Assembly: GCA_003132165.1 (NCBI GenBank) | Contig: PKWW01000045.1 | Location: 1-64,000 of the forward strand | DNA from: Acidimicrobiaceae bacterium | GTDB lineage: Bacteria > Actinomycetota > Acidimicrobiia > Acidimicrobiales > RAAP-2 | Length of the DNA stretch: 64,000 bases | Direction of reading: 5' to 3' | Made by a program: the position numbers and the translations under genes | Shown: positions 42,367 to 50,398 of the stretch, piece by piece | Layout of the letters: every line of letters starts with the position of its first letter | How positions within the stretch are numbered: the first letter of the stretch is position 1 | Notes under the pieces: generated by a model | The model's database searches: none | What the model was told of the DNA's origin: nothing | The model's input: only the letters and a program-made list of their open reading frames with translations

Positions 42367-43621
42367 GGGCTCGCGCGCGGTCGCCGAAACGGTGGCGCTG
42401 TGCCGTCCCGAGGTCGTCTGCGCCTATCCGATCTCGCCCCAGACCCATATCATCGAAGCGGTCGGAGTGATGGTGAAGGCGGGTGAGCTCGCGCCGTGCG
42501 AATTCATCAACGTCGAATCCGAGTTTGCGGCGATGTCGGTCGCCATCGGGGCCTCGGCGGCCGGCGCGCGCGCCTATACCGCCACCGCCAGTCAAGGACT
42601 GCTCTACATGATGGAAGCGGTGTACAACGCCGCCGGGCTCGGACTGCCGATCGTCATGACGCTCGCGAATCGCGCCATCGGCGCGCCCATCAATATCTGG
42701 AACGATCACAGTGACGCGATGGCAGTGCGTGACGCGGGTTGGATCCAGCTCTTCGCCGAGACCAATCAAGAGGCCGCCGACCTGCACGTGCAGGCCTTCC
42801 GTCTGGCCGAGGAGCTCTCCGTGCCGGTGATGGTCTGCATGGACGGCTTCATACTGACCCACGCCGTCGAGGGCGTCGACATCCTCGACCAGTCGGTCGT
42901 CGATGCGTTTCTTCCTCCGTACGAACCGCGCCAGGTTCTCGACGTGAGCGATCCCGTGTCCATCGGCGCCATGGTGGGCCCCGAGGCGTTCGAAGAGGTC
43001 CGCTACCTTGCGCACCTGCGTCAGCTCGATGCGTTGGTACGCATCCCCGTGATCGCCGCTGAATTTGCCCAAGCGACCGGTCGAGAGAGCGGCGGTCTCG
43101 TGCGTTCGTATCGCACTGAGGACGCTGACGTGATCATCGTCGCGCTCGGGTCCGTGCTCGGCACGATCAAGGACGCGGTCGACATCCGTCGTGAGGCGGG
43201 CGAGCGAGTGGGCGTCGTGGGCATCACGACGTTCAGGCCCTTCCCGAGCGAGGCCGTGCGCACGGCTCTCGCGGGCGCGAATCGGATCGTTGTTATCGAG
43301 AAGGCCTTCAGTGTCGGTGTCGGGGGAGTGCTCTCGACCGACGTCGCCATCTCGATGCACGGTGAGCAGTTCGAACTACGAAGCGTCGTCGCCGGACTCG
43401 GGGGACGCAACATCACCCGACGTTCCCTCGAGGAGCTCATCGCCCGGGCCGTCAGCGGTGATCTGGAAGCCCTGACGTTCCTCGACCTCGATCACGGCGC
43501 CGTGAATCGTGAACGTGAGCGGATGGCATCGGCGAGGCGGTCCGGACCGTCGGCGGAGAATCTTCTGCGCGACCGCGACCGCGGACCGGTTGCCGCGACC
43601 TGGGTGAAGGAGGAGTCATGA
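42350..43621 (+). CDS. porA: 2-oxoacid:acceptor oxidoreductase alpha subunit
   Basis: 423 residues. Pyrimidine-binding domain AYPISPQTHIIEAVGVMVKA, then AIGASAAGARAYTATASQGL and the transketolase-like domain II (VVGITTFRPFPSEAVRTAL). The GTG start overlaps the gamma gene by 17 bases. Pyruvate is the likely substrate from its similarity to PorA, but other 2-oxoacids are not excluded. Confidence 0.92.
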   Translation: MLRQIEGSRAVAETVALCRPEVVCAYPISPQTHIIEAVGVMVKAGELAPCEFINVESEFAAMSVAIGASAAGARAYTATASQGLLYMMEAVYNAAGLGLPIVMTLANRAIGAPINIWNDHSDAMAVRDAGWIQLFAETNQEAADLHVQAFRLAEELSVPVMVCMDGFILTHAVEGVDILDQSVVDAFLPPYEPRQVLDVSDPVSIGAMVGPEAFEEVRYLAHLRQLDALVRIPVIAAEFAQATGRESGGLVRSYRTEDADVIIVALGSVLGTIKDAVDIRREAGERVGVVGITTFRPFPSEAVRTALAGANRIVVIEKAFSVGVGGVLSTDVAISMHGEQFELRSVVAGLGGRNITRRSLEELIARAVSGDLEALTFLDLDHGAVNRERERMASARRSGPSAENLLRDRDRGPVAATWVKEES

Positions 43622-44637
43622 CGACCCAGCCAGTCCACTTCTATCAAATCGGCAGTTTCGCGGTCGGCAACCGTCTGGTGGACGACGCCGATCGGACCGT
43701 CCAGTCCAACGCCAATCGCACGAACTCGATTGACTCGGGTCATCGTGCCTGTCAGGGTTGTGGCGAGGCGCTCGGTGCGCGCTACGCGCTCGACGCCGCG
43801 ATGCGCGCCACCGGCGGAAAGATCGTCGCCGTGAACGCAACCGGATGCTTGGAAGTGTTCTCGACGCCTTACCCCGAGACGTCCTGGAGGATTCCCTGGC
43901 TGCACTCACTTTTCGGGAACGCTCCGGCGGTAGCTACCGGCGTCGCTGCAGCGCTTCGGGTCAAGGGAAAGACTGACGTGCGAGTCGTCGGCCAGGCGGG
44001 TGACGGCGGCACGGTGGACATTGGCTTCGGATGTCTCTCAGGAATGTTCGAACGCAATGACGACGTCTTGTTTATCTGTTACGACAATGAGGGCTATATG
44101 AACACGGGCGTACAGCGCTCGGCGGCGACGCCGCCCGCGGCGCGCACCGCCACCACTGAAGCAGTTGGTCCCGAGCCCGGTAATTCGTTCGGACAGGGCA
44201 AGGACGTGCCGCGCATCGCCATGGCGCACGACATTCCCTACGTCGCAACCGCCACGGTGGCGGATCTGCACGACCTCGAACGCAAGGTGGAGCGCGCAAT
44301 GTCGATGCGCGGCGCACGCTATCTGCACGTGTTCGTACCGTGCCCGCTCGGGTGGGGATCGGCGTCCAACGAGACGATCCACCTCGCCCGCCTGGCGAAG
44401 GAGACGGGGCTCTTCCCGGTCTTCGAGGCTGAGCACGGCGTCGTGACCAACGTGTCGACGATTCGTCACCAGGTCCCGGTGGAGGAGTACCTGAAGCTGC
44501 AGCGTCGTTACGCGCACCTCTTCGGCAAGAACCCCCGACCAGACATCATCGAGCGACTGCAACTGATCGCGGACCAGAACATCGCCCGCTACGGACTCGT
44601 TGTTGACGACGACGATTCAAAGGAGGTCACGGCCTGA
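43618..44637 (+). CDS. porB: 2-oxoacid:acceptor oxidoreductase beta subunit (TPP-binding)
   Basis: 339 residues. The thiamine-diphosphate motif is present (GDGGTVDIGFGCLSGMFE, then YDNEGYMNTG). Cysteines for the [4Fe-4S] cluster are seen in ACQGCGEALG and NATGCLEVF, as in PorB. The N-terminal 40 residues are extra. ATGA overlap with porA, and its stop shares a base with the next start, so the four genes form one unit. Confidence 0.93.
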   Translation: MTTQPVHFYQIGSFAVGNRLVDDADRTVQSNANRTNSIDSGHRACQGCGEALGARYALDAAMRATGGKIVAVNATGCLEVFSTPYPETSWRIPWLHSLFGNAPAVATGVAAALRVKGKTDVRVVGQAGDGGTVDIGFGCLSGMFERNDDVLFICYDNEGYMNTGVQRSAATPPAARTATTEAVGPEPGNSFGQGKDVPRIAMAHDIPYVATATVADLHDLERKVERAMSMRGARYLHVFVPCPLGWGSASNETIHLARLAKETGLFPVFEAEHGVVTNVSTIRHQVPVEEYLKLQRRYAHLFGKNPRPDIIERLQLIADQNIARYGLVVDDDDSKEVTA

Positions 44638-46262
44638 TGGAACGACCTTTTGCAATCACGCTCGACGTGGGTTCGAGCCGCTCGAACCACACCGGCTCGT
44701 GGCGCGTCGAGCGCCCGGTCTACGTCGACCGACTCCCGCCGTGCAACAACGCGTGCCCCGCGGGCGAGAATATTCAGGGCTGGCTCTACGAAGCCGAGTC
44801 CGGGAACTACGAAGGGGCGTGGAGGAAACTGGTCGAGGAGAACCCCCTTCCGGCGATCATGGGCCGGATCTGCTTCCACCCCTGCGAGACCGCTTGCAAC
44901 CGGGTCCAGGTTGACGAAGCGGTGGGCATCAACGCGGTCGAGAGGTTCCTCGGGGACATCGCGATCGAGAAGGGCTGGACGATTCCCGAGGCCGGAGTCG
45001 ACACCGGCAAACGGATCCTCGTCGTGGGGGCGGGGCCCGCAGGTCTCAGTGCCACCTACCACCTACGCCGGCTCGGACACCAGGTCCGTCTGGTCGATTC
45101 GTCTGCGCAACTTGGCGGGATGATGCGCTACGGCATCCCGGCGTACCGTCTGCCGCGCGCGATACTCGACGCGGAGATCGCGCGGATCATTGCGATGGGC
45201 GTCGAGGTCGAGCTCAACTACGTCGTGCACGATATCGACAAGGAGCGTAAGGCCGGAGGTTTCGATGCCGTCTTTCTCGCGGTCGGCGCCCAACTCGGAC
45301 GGCGCGTCTCGATTCCCGCCGGTGACTCGTCGCGGGTCATCGACGCGGTGTCGTTCCTGCACCAGGTCGCCGATGACGATCCACCGCTGCTTGGGCGGCG
45401 CGTCGTTGTCTACGGTGGCGGCGACACGGCCTTTGACGCCGCGCGCACCGCGAAGCGTCTCGGGGCCACCGAAGCGGTCATTGTCTACCGACGTAACCGC
45501 GAACGTATGGGTGCCCACAGTGTGGAGCTCGAACAGGCCGAAGTCGAAGGTATCACCGTGCGCTGGCTCTCGACCGTCAACCGTTTCGAGAGCGAACAGA
45601 TGGTGCTCGAGAAGATGCGACTGAACGCCGAGGGATTCCCCGAGCCGACCGGAGAGTACGAGGAGCTCGACGCCGACGCCCTCGTGCTCGCACTCGGACA
45701 GGATACGGATCTCTCGTTGCTCGACCAGGCGAAGGACGTGGTCGTGCGCAACGGCGTCGTTGAGGTCGAGGCGACGATGATGACCGGTGAGAACGGCGTG
45801 TTCGCGGGCGGCGATGTGGTTCCCACCGATCGCACCGCGACTATCGCGGTCGGACACGGCAAGCGCGCTGCCTTCGGCATCGATGCCTACGTGAACGGAC
45901 GTGACGTTCCCGAAAAAGTCCGTCACGACCTCGCGACGTTCGAGCGACTCAACACTTGGTACTACGCCGACGCGCCGCGAACGAAGCGTCCCGAACTCGA
46001 ACGTATCCGCCGACAGGGAACTTTTGACGAGGTGATTGGCGGTCTCACCGAGGAGAACGCCTTGTTCGAGGCCCGACGCTGTCTCTCGTGCGGCAACTGC
46101 TTCGAGTGCGACAACTGTTTCGGTGTCTGTCCCGACAATGCGGTGATCAAGCTCGGACCGTCCCAGCGCTACCAGTTCGACTACGACTTTTGCAAAGGGT
46201 GCGGGATCTGCGTGAAGGAATGCCCCTGCGGTGCCATAGAGATGGTGCCCGAGAAGATCTGA
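44637..46262 (+). CDS. GltD-like NAD(P)H/FAD oxidoreductase fused to 2x[4Fe-4S] ferredoxin domain
   Basis: 541 residues. An N-terminal Fe-S domain (CNNACPAGENIQGWLYEAES, CFHPCETACNR) and FAD-binding GAGPAGLSA near residue 129 are followed by a pyridine-nucleotide fold (VVVYGGGDTAFDAARTAKRL). The last 70 residues hold CGNCFECDNCFGVCP and CKGCGICVKECPCGA, two [4Fe-4S] sites as in the PorD delta subunit. It thus combines PorD with an NAD(P)H reductase. It probably moves electrons between the 2-oxoacid oxidoreductase and NAD(P)H directly. Confidence 0.9.
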   Translation: MERPFAITLDVGSSRSNHTGSWRVERPVYVDRLPPCNNACPAGENIQGWLYEAESGNYEGAWRKLVEENPLPAIMGRICFHPCETACNRVQVDEAVGINAVERFLGDIAIEKGWTIPEAGVDTGKRILVVGAGPAGLSATYHLRRLGHQVRLVDSSAQLGGMMRYGIPAYRLPRAILDAEIARIIAMGVEVELNYVVHDIDKERKAGGFDAVFLAVGAQLGRRVSIPAGDSSRVIDAVSFLHQVADDDPPLLGRRVVVYGGGDTAFDAARTAKRLGATEAVIVYRRNRERMGAHSVELEQAEVEGITVRWLSTVNRFESEQMVLEKMRLNAEGFPEPTGEYEELDADALVLALGQDTDLSLLDQAKDVVVRNGVVEVEATMMTGENGVFAGGDVVPTDRTATIAVGHGKRAAFGIDAYVNGRDVPEKVRHDLATFERLNTWYYADAPRTKRPELERIRRQGTFDEVIGGLTEENALFEARRCLSCGNCFECDNCFGVCPDNAVIKLGPSQRYQFDYDFCKGCGICVKECPCGAIEMVPEKI

Positions 46263-46287
46263 TCTCCCAAGTGCGATGGCGGCGAGA

Positions 46288-46482
46288 TTAGCCTCGTCGC
46301 TTCCTGAGCAGCCAGATCACGATTACCATGCCCGCCAACAAGAAGATCCAGCCGACATGATTTCTTGCGCTGCCCGTCGGTGACGTCCACAAGAGAAGTG
46401 CGGAAGCGAGGAGAACGACGAAACCAAGCAGACGCATGGGCTTGTTGTCGAACCTCGACCAGTACCTTCGCCATGCGCTCAC
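46288..46482 (-). CDS. Small membrane protein (64 aa)
   Basis: Two membrane helices (LLGFVVLLASALLLWTSP and GWIFLLAGMVIVIWLL) end in a basic KRRG tail. The GTG start is preceded by AGAGGA on the minus strand. It is convergent with the oxidoreductase operon. No family recognised. Confidence 0.7.
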   Translation of the reverse strand: MSAWRRYWSRFDNKPMRLLGFVVLLASALLLWTSPTGSARNHVGWIFLLAGMVIVIWLLRKRRG

Positions 46483-46635
46483 GGGTCTTGTCCTCTATCG
46501 AGTGGTTGGTGTCTCACTGGAAATGGTAGGTCCGGCACGGTGAACGTCGAGTTGGGATCGTGTGTGGACTCGACAAGCGTCAGAGGCGACCGGCCTCTGG
46601 AATTGGCTCCAGGCCCGCGGTCCGTGATGACTGAA

Positions 46636-46743
46636 TTATTTGGACGCGGTCGCTTCGCGCGCTGCGGGTGCGATCTCCGTCGCGAGCAGTTCAATGGTAT
46701 GTGCGGTTTCGAGGTGGGGAAAGCTGCCGAGCCCGATCTCCAT
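46636..46743 (-). pseudogene. Possible C-terminal remnant of a luciferase-family oxidoreductase
   Basis: A 35-residue frame (ATG at 46741-46743, stop at 46636) contains FPHLETAHTIELLATEIAP. This resembles the last helix of flavin-dependent luciferase-like monooxygenases (...ELLGTEVAP). The rest of such a gene is absent. The match is short, so this is tentative. The surrounding 46483-46772 holds nothing else I can support. Confidence 0.3.
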
Positions 46744-46772
46744 CTCAGAACTCTCGGGCGCGGATGAATTCG

Positions 46773-47396
46773 TCACCGCAACCCCTCAAGCCATACGACG
46801 AGATCGTTCAGTGCCCCGCGACTGATGGCGTGACCGCCCGCGTGTCGAATGGCCGTGGCGTCGGCCTTCGATTCGCCCGACACGTAGTCCCAGGTACGGT
46901 CCAGCAGTTCGCGCGGTATGACGGAGTCCTCGTTGCCCTGGATCACGAGCACCGGTACGCCGTCGAGCCGGTCGGGCGTCGTCGGTACTCCGGCGTCGAA
47001 GGGGAGTGTGCCGTAGAGAATCGCGGCACCCGCGAAGCGTGTCGGGTCCTGGAGCAGGAGGGCGCCCGCGAAGGCGGCACCACCGCTGAAGCCGACGAGG
47101 ATGACTCGACGCGTGGACGGCGCGACTGAGTCGAGCCACGACCGGAGCCACGACGTGGTGAGCGACAACGATTCGGTGACGGGACGGCCGATGCCGCGGT
47201 TCGCGAACCAGGCGAAGCCACCCCCTTCGCTAAGTGGTGCGCGAACGGCCGCGTAAGCGAAGTCGCCAGGCAGATGTGCGGCGAGTGAGGAGATCTCGAC
47301 TTCATTGGATCCGCGTCCGTGCAGCAGTACGACGAGCGGAGCGGTTGAGTCCTCTGCTCCGGACCAGGCAACAGTGGGCTTCTCCATGATGCTCAT
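46773..47396 (-). CDS. Alpha/beta-hydrolase, phospholipase/carboxylesterase type
   Basis: 207 residues. Oxyanion region LVVLLHGRGSNE, nucleophile elbow GFSGG with the catalytic serine, acid in GNEDSVIP and histidine in AGGHAIS complete a triad. Length fits the esterase/phospholipase family. It lies in a run of minus-strand genes and remnants. Substrate unknown. Confidence 0.86.
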   Translation of the reverse strand: MSIMEKPTVAWSGAEDSTAPLVVLLHGRGSNEVEISSLAAHLPGDFAYAAVRAPLSEGGGFAWFANRGIGRPVTESLSLTTSWLRSWLDSVAPSTRRVILVGFSGGAAFAGALLLQDPTRFAGAAILYGTLPFDAGVPTTPDRLDGVPVLVIQGNEDSVIPRELLDRTWDYVSGESKADATAIRHAGGHAISRGALNDLVVWLEGLR

Positions 47397-47422
47397 CGAG
47401 TCTCCTTCACTCTCCAGTATTA

Positions 47423-47701
47423 CTAGTTGGCCGTTGCCCCGAGGAGGTGTCGGCCGAGGACCGAGGCGAGCGACTCGGCGTCGAGACGCATCTGGGCTGC
47501 GAGGTCAGTGAACTCATGAAGGGCCGGATTCTGACCGACGAGGGTGAACTCGCGCGCGACGATGCGAACGTCGAGTCTCCACACGTCTTCGAGGATGCGA
47601 CGAATCCAGCCGGTGGAGTGGCCCCATCCCTCACGAGGAGTACCCGGTCCGTAAGCGCCGCTTCGAAGAACCTGCCTGACAGTTAGGGATGTTCTGACAT
47701 T
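47423..47701 (-). pseudogene. C-terminal remnant of an NADPH-dependent FMN reductase
   Basis: Read on the minus strand, the frame directly after the pirin stop gives about 90 residues containing GAYGPGTPREGWGHSTGW and LGVNP-like LVGQNPALHEFTDLAAQM. This matches the C-terminal half of flavodoxin-fold NAD(P)H:FMN reductases (normally about 190 residues). No ATG, GTG or TTG start and no FMN-binding N-terminus are present. The stop is at 47423. It looks like the rest of a gene whose 5' half was deleted up to the pirin stop. Confidence 0.6.
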
Positions 47702-48583
47702 TTAGCGTTGGGGCGGTTCGCGCCAGAACGGCCCCGGCGTCGTGATGCGCTCCAGTTGGCTGGCGACGGTGCCAAAGCGTCCGTCGTCCTCGTGCCACGA
47801 ATCAAAGGCCTCCTCGATCTCGTCGCGGGTTCGCGCGACGAAGTTCCACCACATCAGTATCTCGCCTTCGAACGGGACACCACCGAGAAGAATCGCACGC
47901 GTTCTTGAATCGGCATCGAGATCAATCTGGTCGTCGCCCTTGTTCAGGTAGCCCAGTTCGCCCGGAGCGAGTGGCTCTCCGTTGATCGTGAGTGAACCCT
48001 CCAGCACGATGAGCGCGTACTCGAAGTCCTCGCGAAGTGGCAGCGTCGCGCGCGTCGTTATGTCGAGATCGAGGCCGACGAGTGCCGTGTCGTGACGGGC
48101 TGGGCTCGCAACACCGAGAATTTCGCCCAGTAGCACGGTCGCGACCGTGTCACCCAGTTGGATCCTCGGTAGCTCGCCGTGGTGCTCGAAACTGGGTTCG
48201 TCGCGTCGGGTCGCGTCAGGCTGGGCGATCCATAACTGAATCCCCTGCAGTGTGCCGTCGTACTGGCCGGTCGCCTCCTCCGAATGCGAGACGCCCAGGC
48301 CAGCGGACATTAGGTTCAATTGCCCCGGCGTTATCAACTGTTCGGTGCCCAGACTGTCGTGGTGCAGTGCCTCGCCGTTGATGAGATAGGTGACCGTCTG
48401 CAATCCCGTGTGGGGGTGCGGTCCAATGTCGAGTCCGTGCTCCTTGGTGACTTTCGCCGGTCCCATGTGGTCCGCGAAGCACCACGCCCCAACTGTTCGA
48501 TGACCTCGGCGCGGGAGAGCCCGCCGCACCGTGATAGAACCGACGAGCGCCTCACGGCTCGTTGAGACCTCTAATTCGGACAC
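47702..48583 (-). CDS. Pirin-family cupin protein
   Basis: 293 residues. Pirin signature with metal ligands: CFADHMGPAKV, DIGPHPHTGLQTVTYL, then HHDSLGTEQLITPGQLN and SHSEE. Two cupin domains; the second (EDFEYALIVLEGSLTINGE) is well kept. GTG start. Pirins are iron proteins, some with quercetinase activity. The role here is unknown. A terminator separates it from the membrane gene upstream. Confidence 0.9.
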   Translation of the reverse strand: MSELEVSTSREALVGSITVRRALPRRGHRTVGAWCFADHMGPAKVTKEHGLDIGPHPHTGLQTVTYLINGEALHHDSLGTEQLITPGQLNLMSAGLGVSHSEEATGQYDGTLQGIQLWIAQPDATRRDEPSFEHHGELPRIQLGDTVATVLLGEILGVASPARHDTALVGLDLDITTRATLPLREDFEYALIVLEGSLTINGEPLAPGELGYLNKGDDQIDLDADSRTRAILLGGVPFEGEILMWWNFVARTRDEIEEAFDSWHEDDGRFGTVASQLERITTPGPFWREPPQR

Positions 48584-48685
48584 GATTCGAGGTTAGTCAG
48601 TGGATCCCTGCCACGTAACTGAGAAGCGTCACGCATTCGCGTCATCAGGGACCAACACGGGGAGTCGCTTTTGCACCCGGAAAGG

Positions 48686-48720
48686 CAGAAAAGCCCGGGC
48701 GGGGGGCCCGGGCTTTTCTG
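48686..48720 (-). terminator. Strong bidirectional hairpin terminator
   Basis: A 14-bp perfect stem (48686-48699 with 48707-48720) with a 7-base loop and a CTTTT stretch in the arm. It lies just after the stop of the minus-strand membrane gene at 48738. Confidence 0.85.
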
Positions 48721-48737
48721 GGGGAGGCCAGACTTTG

Positions 48738-49262
48738 TTAAACGACGTCCGCCGGATCACCCTGGCGGTAGTGACGCACTCCGAGGAGAGTCAGAATGAG
48801 CATCAATAATGCGAGGGCGAACGAAGCAATGGCTGCGTAGAGGGCAATGACGCCGATGAATCCGAAGGCGTACGCGTTCAACAGAAGTCCGCGCAACGTG
48901 TCGCCGCGGAAGACGAGCTCCGTCTGGTTGGACAGCGGAGCAGCGGCGCTCAACTGGGCGTAGGTCTTGCCATTGGCGATGACCGCCGTGTCGACTCCGA
49001 TGATGTCATTGGCAAAGACCTGAGCCTGCGATCCGGTGAGGACCTGCTGGCCGGCCAATGAAGTTTCGTGAGCCTTCACGAGGTCTTGGTAATCGTTCTG
49101 ACCCTGCTTGGGGAAGAAGACCTTCTGTTCGAGTAGCTGCGACTTGACCTGGGAACTCGTAAAGCTGTAACCCACAATCAACCCACTGCCAGCTACCAGC
49201 AGCATCACTGTCAGCAATGCGCCGACATAGTTCAGTAGTAGGTCCAATGTTTTACGCCTCAT
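48738..49262 (-). CDS. Conserved actinobacterial two-helix membrane protein
   Basis: 174 residues. N-terminal helix (LLLNYVGALLTVMLLVAGSG) and two hydrophobic stretches at the C-terminus (FIGVIALYAAIASFALALLM) flank an external domain with the NAYAFGFIG and DTLRGLLLNAYAF segments. I chose the ATG at 49260-49262, which has AAAGGAAC 7 bases upstream, over a longer frame to 49328. Proteins of this shape are widespread in actinobacteria. Function unknown. Confidence 0.78.
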   Translation of the reverse strand: MRRKTLDLLLNYVGALLTVMLLVAGSGLIVGYSFTSSQVKSQLLEQKVFFPKQGQNDYQDLVKAHETSLAGQQVLTGSQAQVFANDIIGVDTAVIANGKTYAQLSAAAPLSNQTELVFRGDTLRGLLLNAYAFGFIGVIALYAAIASFALALLMLILTLLGVRHYRQGDPADVV

Positions 49263-49360
49263 GCGTAGTTCCTTTCGATTGCCACTGTTCCATTCTGGCG
49301 CCGCGCCTGAGAGACTTCTTAGGGGCAAAAGTCCTATTAGAAGTCCAGTATTTGGTCAAT

Positions 49361-50053
49361 TTAGGAGTCGAGGGAGAGGCCCATTCTGGTGAGGTAGCCG
49401 AGGCCCATGACGGCCGCCTCACAGCCCACCTGTTCCAGTGCGTCGATGTCTTCGTCATCGCGAACCCCGCCAGCGGCGACAATCCTGAGGCCGCTCGAGC
49501 ACACCTTGCGGTAGAGGGCGAGGTCCGGTCCGCGCATTGTCCCGTCGCGCTCGATGGCGGTTACGTGCAGGCGGGTGACGCCGGCTTCGATGCAGCGCTC
49601 GAGCGCCTGATCGACACTGAGTCCTGTGGAGGCGAGCCAACCTCGTACCTCGAGTTGACCGCCTCGAACATCGAATGCCACGAGCAACTTCTGACCCAGG
49701 GCGTCGACAAAGGCTTTCAGCGCCGAGGGCTCGTCCCAGACGGCGGTACCCACGATCACCCGCGACGCACCGGCGCTCAGGGCCTGCTCGGCGGCCTCTA
49801 TTGTTCGGATGCCACCCGAGACCTGCAGCGGGATCGAACGAGAGAGATTGACGCACCGTCGCACGACGTCGCTGCGTAATGCGCCGTCGCGCGCCCCTTC
49901 GAGATCGACGATATGGATGAGTTCGGGCCACGTCGCGACGATGCGACCCATGAACTCCTCAATGGGTTGGTGAAAGATGACTCGGTCATAATCGCCCTGC
50001 TCGAGGCGAACGGCGTAGTCTCCTAGGAGATCGATTGCAGGAATAATTTGCAT
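49361..50053 (-). CDS. hisA: Phosphoribosyl isomerase HisA
   Basis: 230 residues, (beta/alpha)8 barrel. MQIIPAIDLLGDYAVRLEQG at the N-terminus holds the catalytic aspartate. VSGGIRTIEAAEQALSAGAS and VAAGGVRDDEDIDALEQVGC are the two phosphate-binding loops. It converts ProFAR to PRFAR in histidine synthesis. In some actinobacteria the HisA homologue (PriA) also serves tryptophan, which I cannot decide here. It diverges from the main his operon with only 30 bases between start codons. Confidence 0.93.
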   Translation of the reverse strand: MQIIPAIDLLGDYAVRLEQGDYDRVIFHQPIEEFMGRIVATWPELIHIVDLEGARDGALRSDVVRRCVNLSRSIPLQVSGGIRTIEAAEQALSAGASRVIVGTAVWDEPSALKAFVDALGQKLLVAFDVRGGQLEVRGWLASTGLSVDQALERCIEAGVTRLHVTAIERDGTMRGPDLALYRKVCSSGLRIVAAGGVRDDEDIDALEQVGCEAAVMGLGYLTRMGLSLDS

Positions 50054-50083
50054 AGCAGCGTAGTAGCACGTTAGCATAGCGAC
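50054..50083. promoter_or_regulatory. Divergent hisA / his-operon control region
   Basis: Only 30 bases separate the two start codons. TAGCAT (50073-50078), 5 bases before the rightward ATG, and the complementary TATGCT on the other strand could be overlapping -10 boxes. At least one message must then be leaderless or have a very short leader. Confidence 0.45.
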
Positions 50084-50398
50084 ATGACCAGTGGCAAGGT
50101 AGTTCCAGCGGACGCGCGAGCAGAAACCTCCGAGCGCTTCGACGAACTCGTCGAAGCCTTCGCGCGCCTGAAGGATGCCGCAATAGTGGCCGCGTTCCTG
50201 CGCGACCTCTGCACGACCACCGAGCTCGACGCGATGGGCCAACGCCTTCAGGTGGCCCGGCTCGTCGACGAGGCTGTGTCGTACCAAGAGATTTCACGTC
50301 GCACCGGTGCATCAACCGCCACGGTGACTCGAGTGGCGCACTGGTTGCGTTACGGCGAAGGTGGTTACAAGGCAGTACTGAAACGAGGCCGTAAATGA
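50084..50398 (+). CDS. TrpR/YerC-family regulator, likely his repressor
   Basis: 104 residues. TrpR-like fold with AAFLRDLCTTTELDAMGQRL and a helix-turn-helix SYQEISRRTGASTATVTRVA, the YerC/YecD subgroup. ATGA overlap with hisG places it first in the his operon. TrpR-family proteins next to his genes in Firmicutes (HisR) are known histidine repressors, so autoregulation of the hisA/hisG intergenic region is likely. Ligand not visible from sequence. Confidence 0.85.
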   Translation: MTSGKVVPADARAETSERFDELVEAFARLKDAAIVAAFLRDLCTTTELDAMGQRLQVARLVDEAVSYQEISRRTGASTATVTRVAHWLRYGEGGYKAVLKRGRK

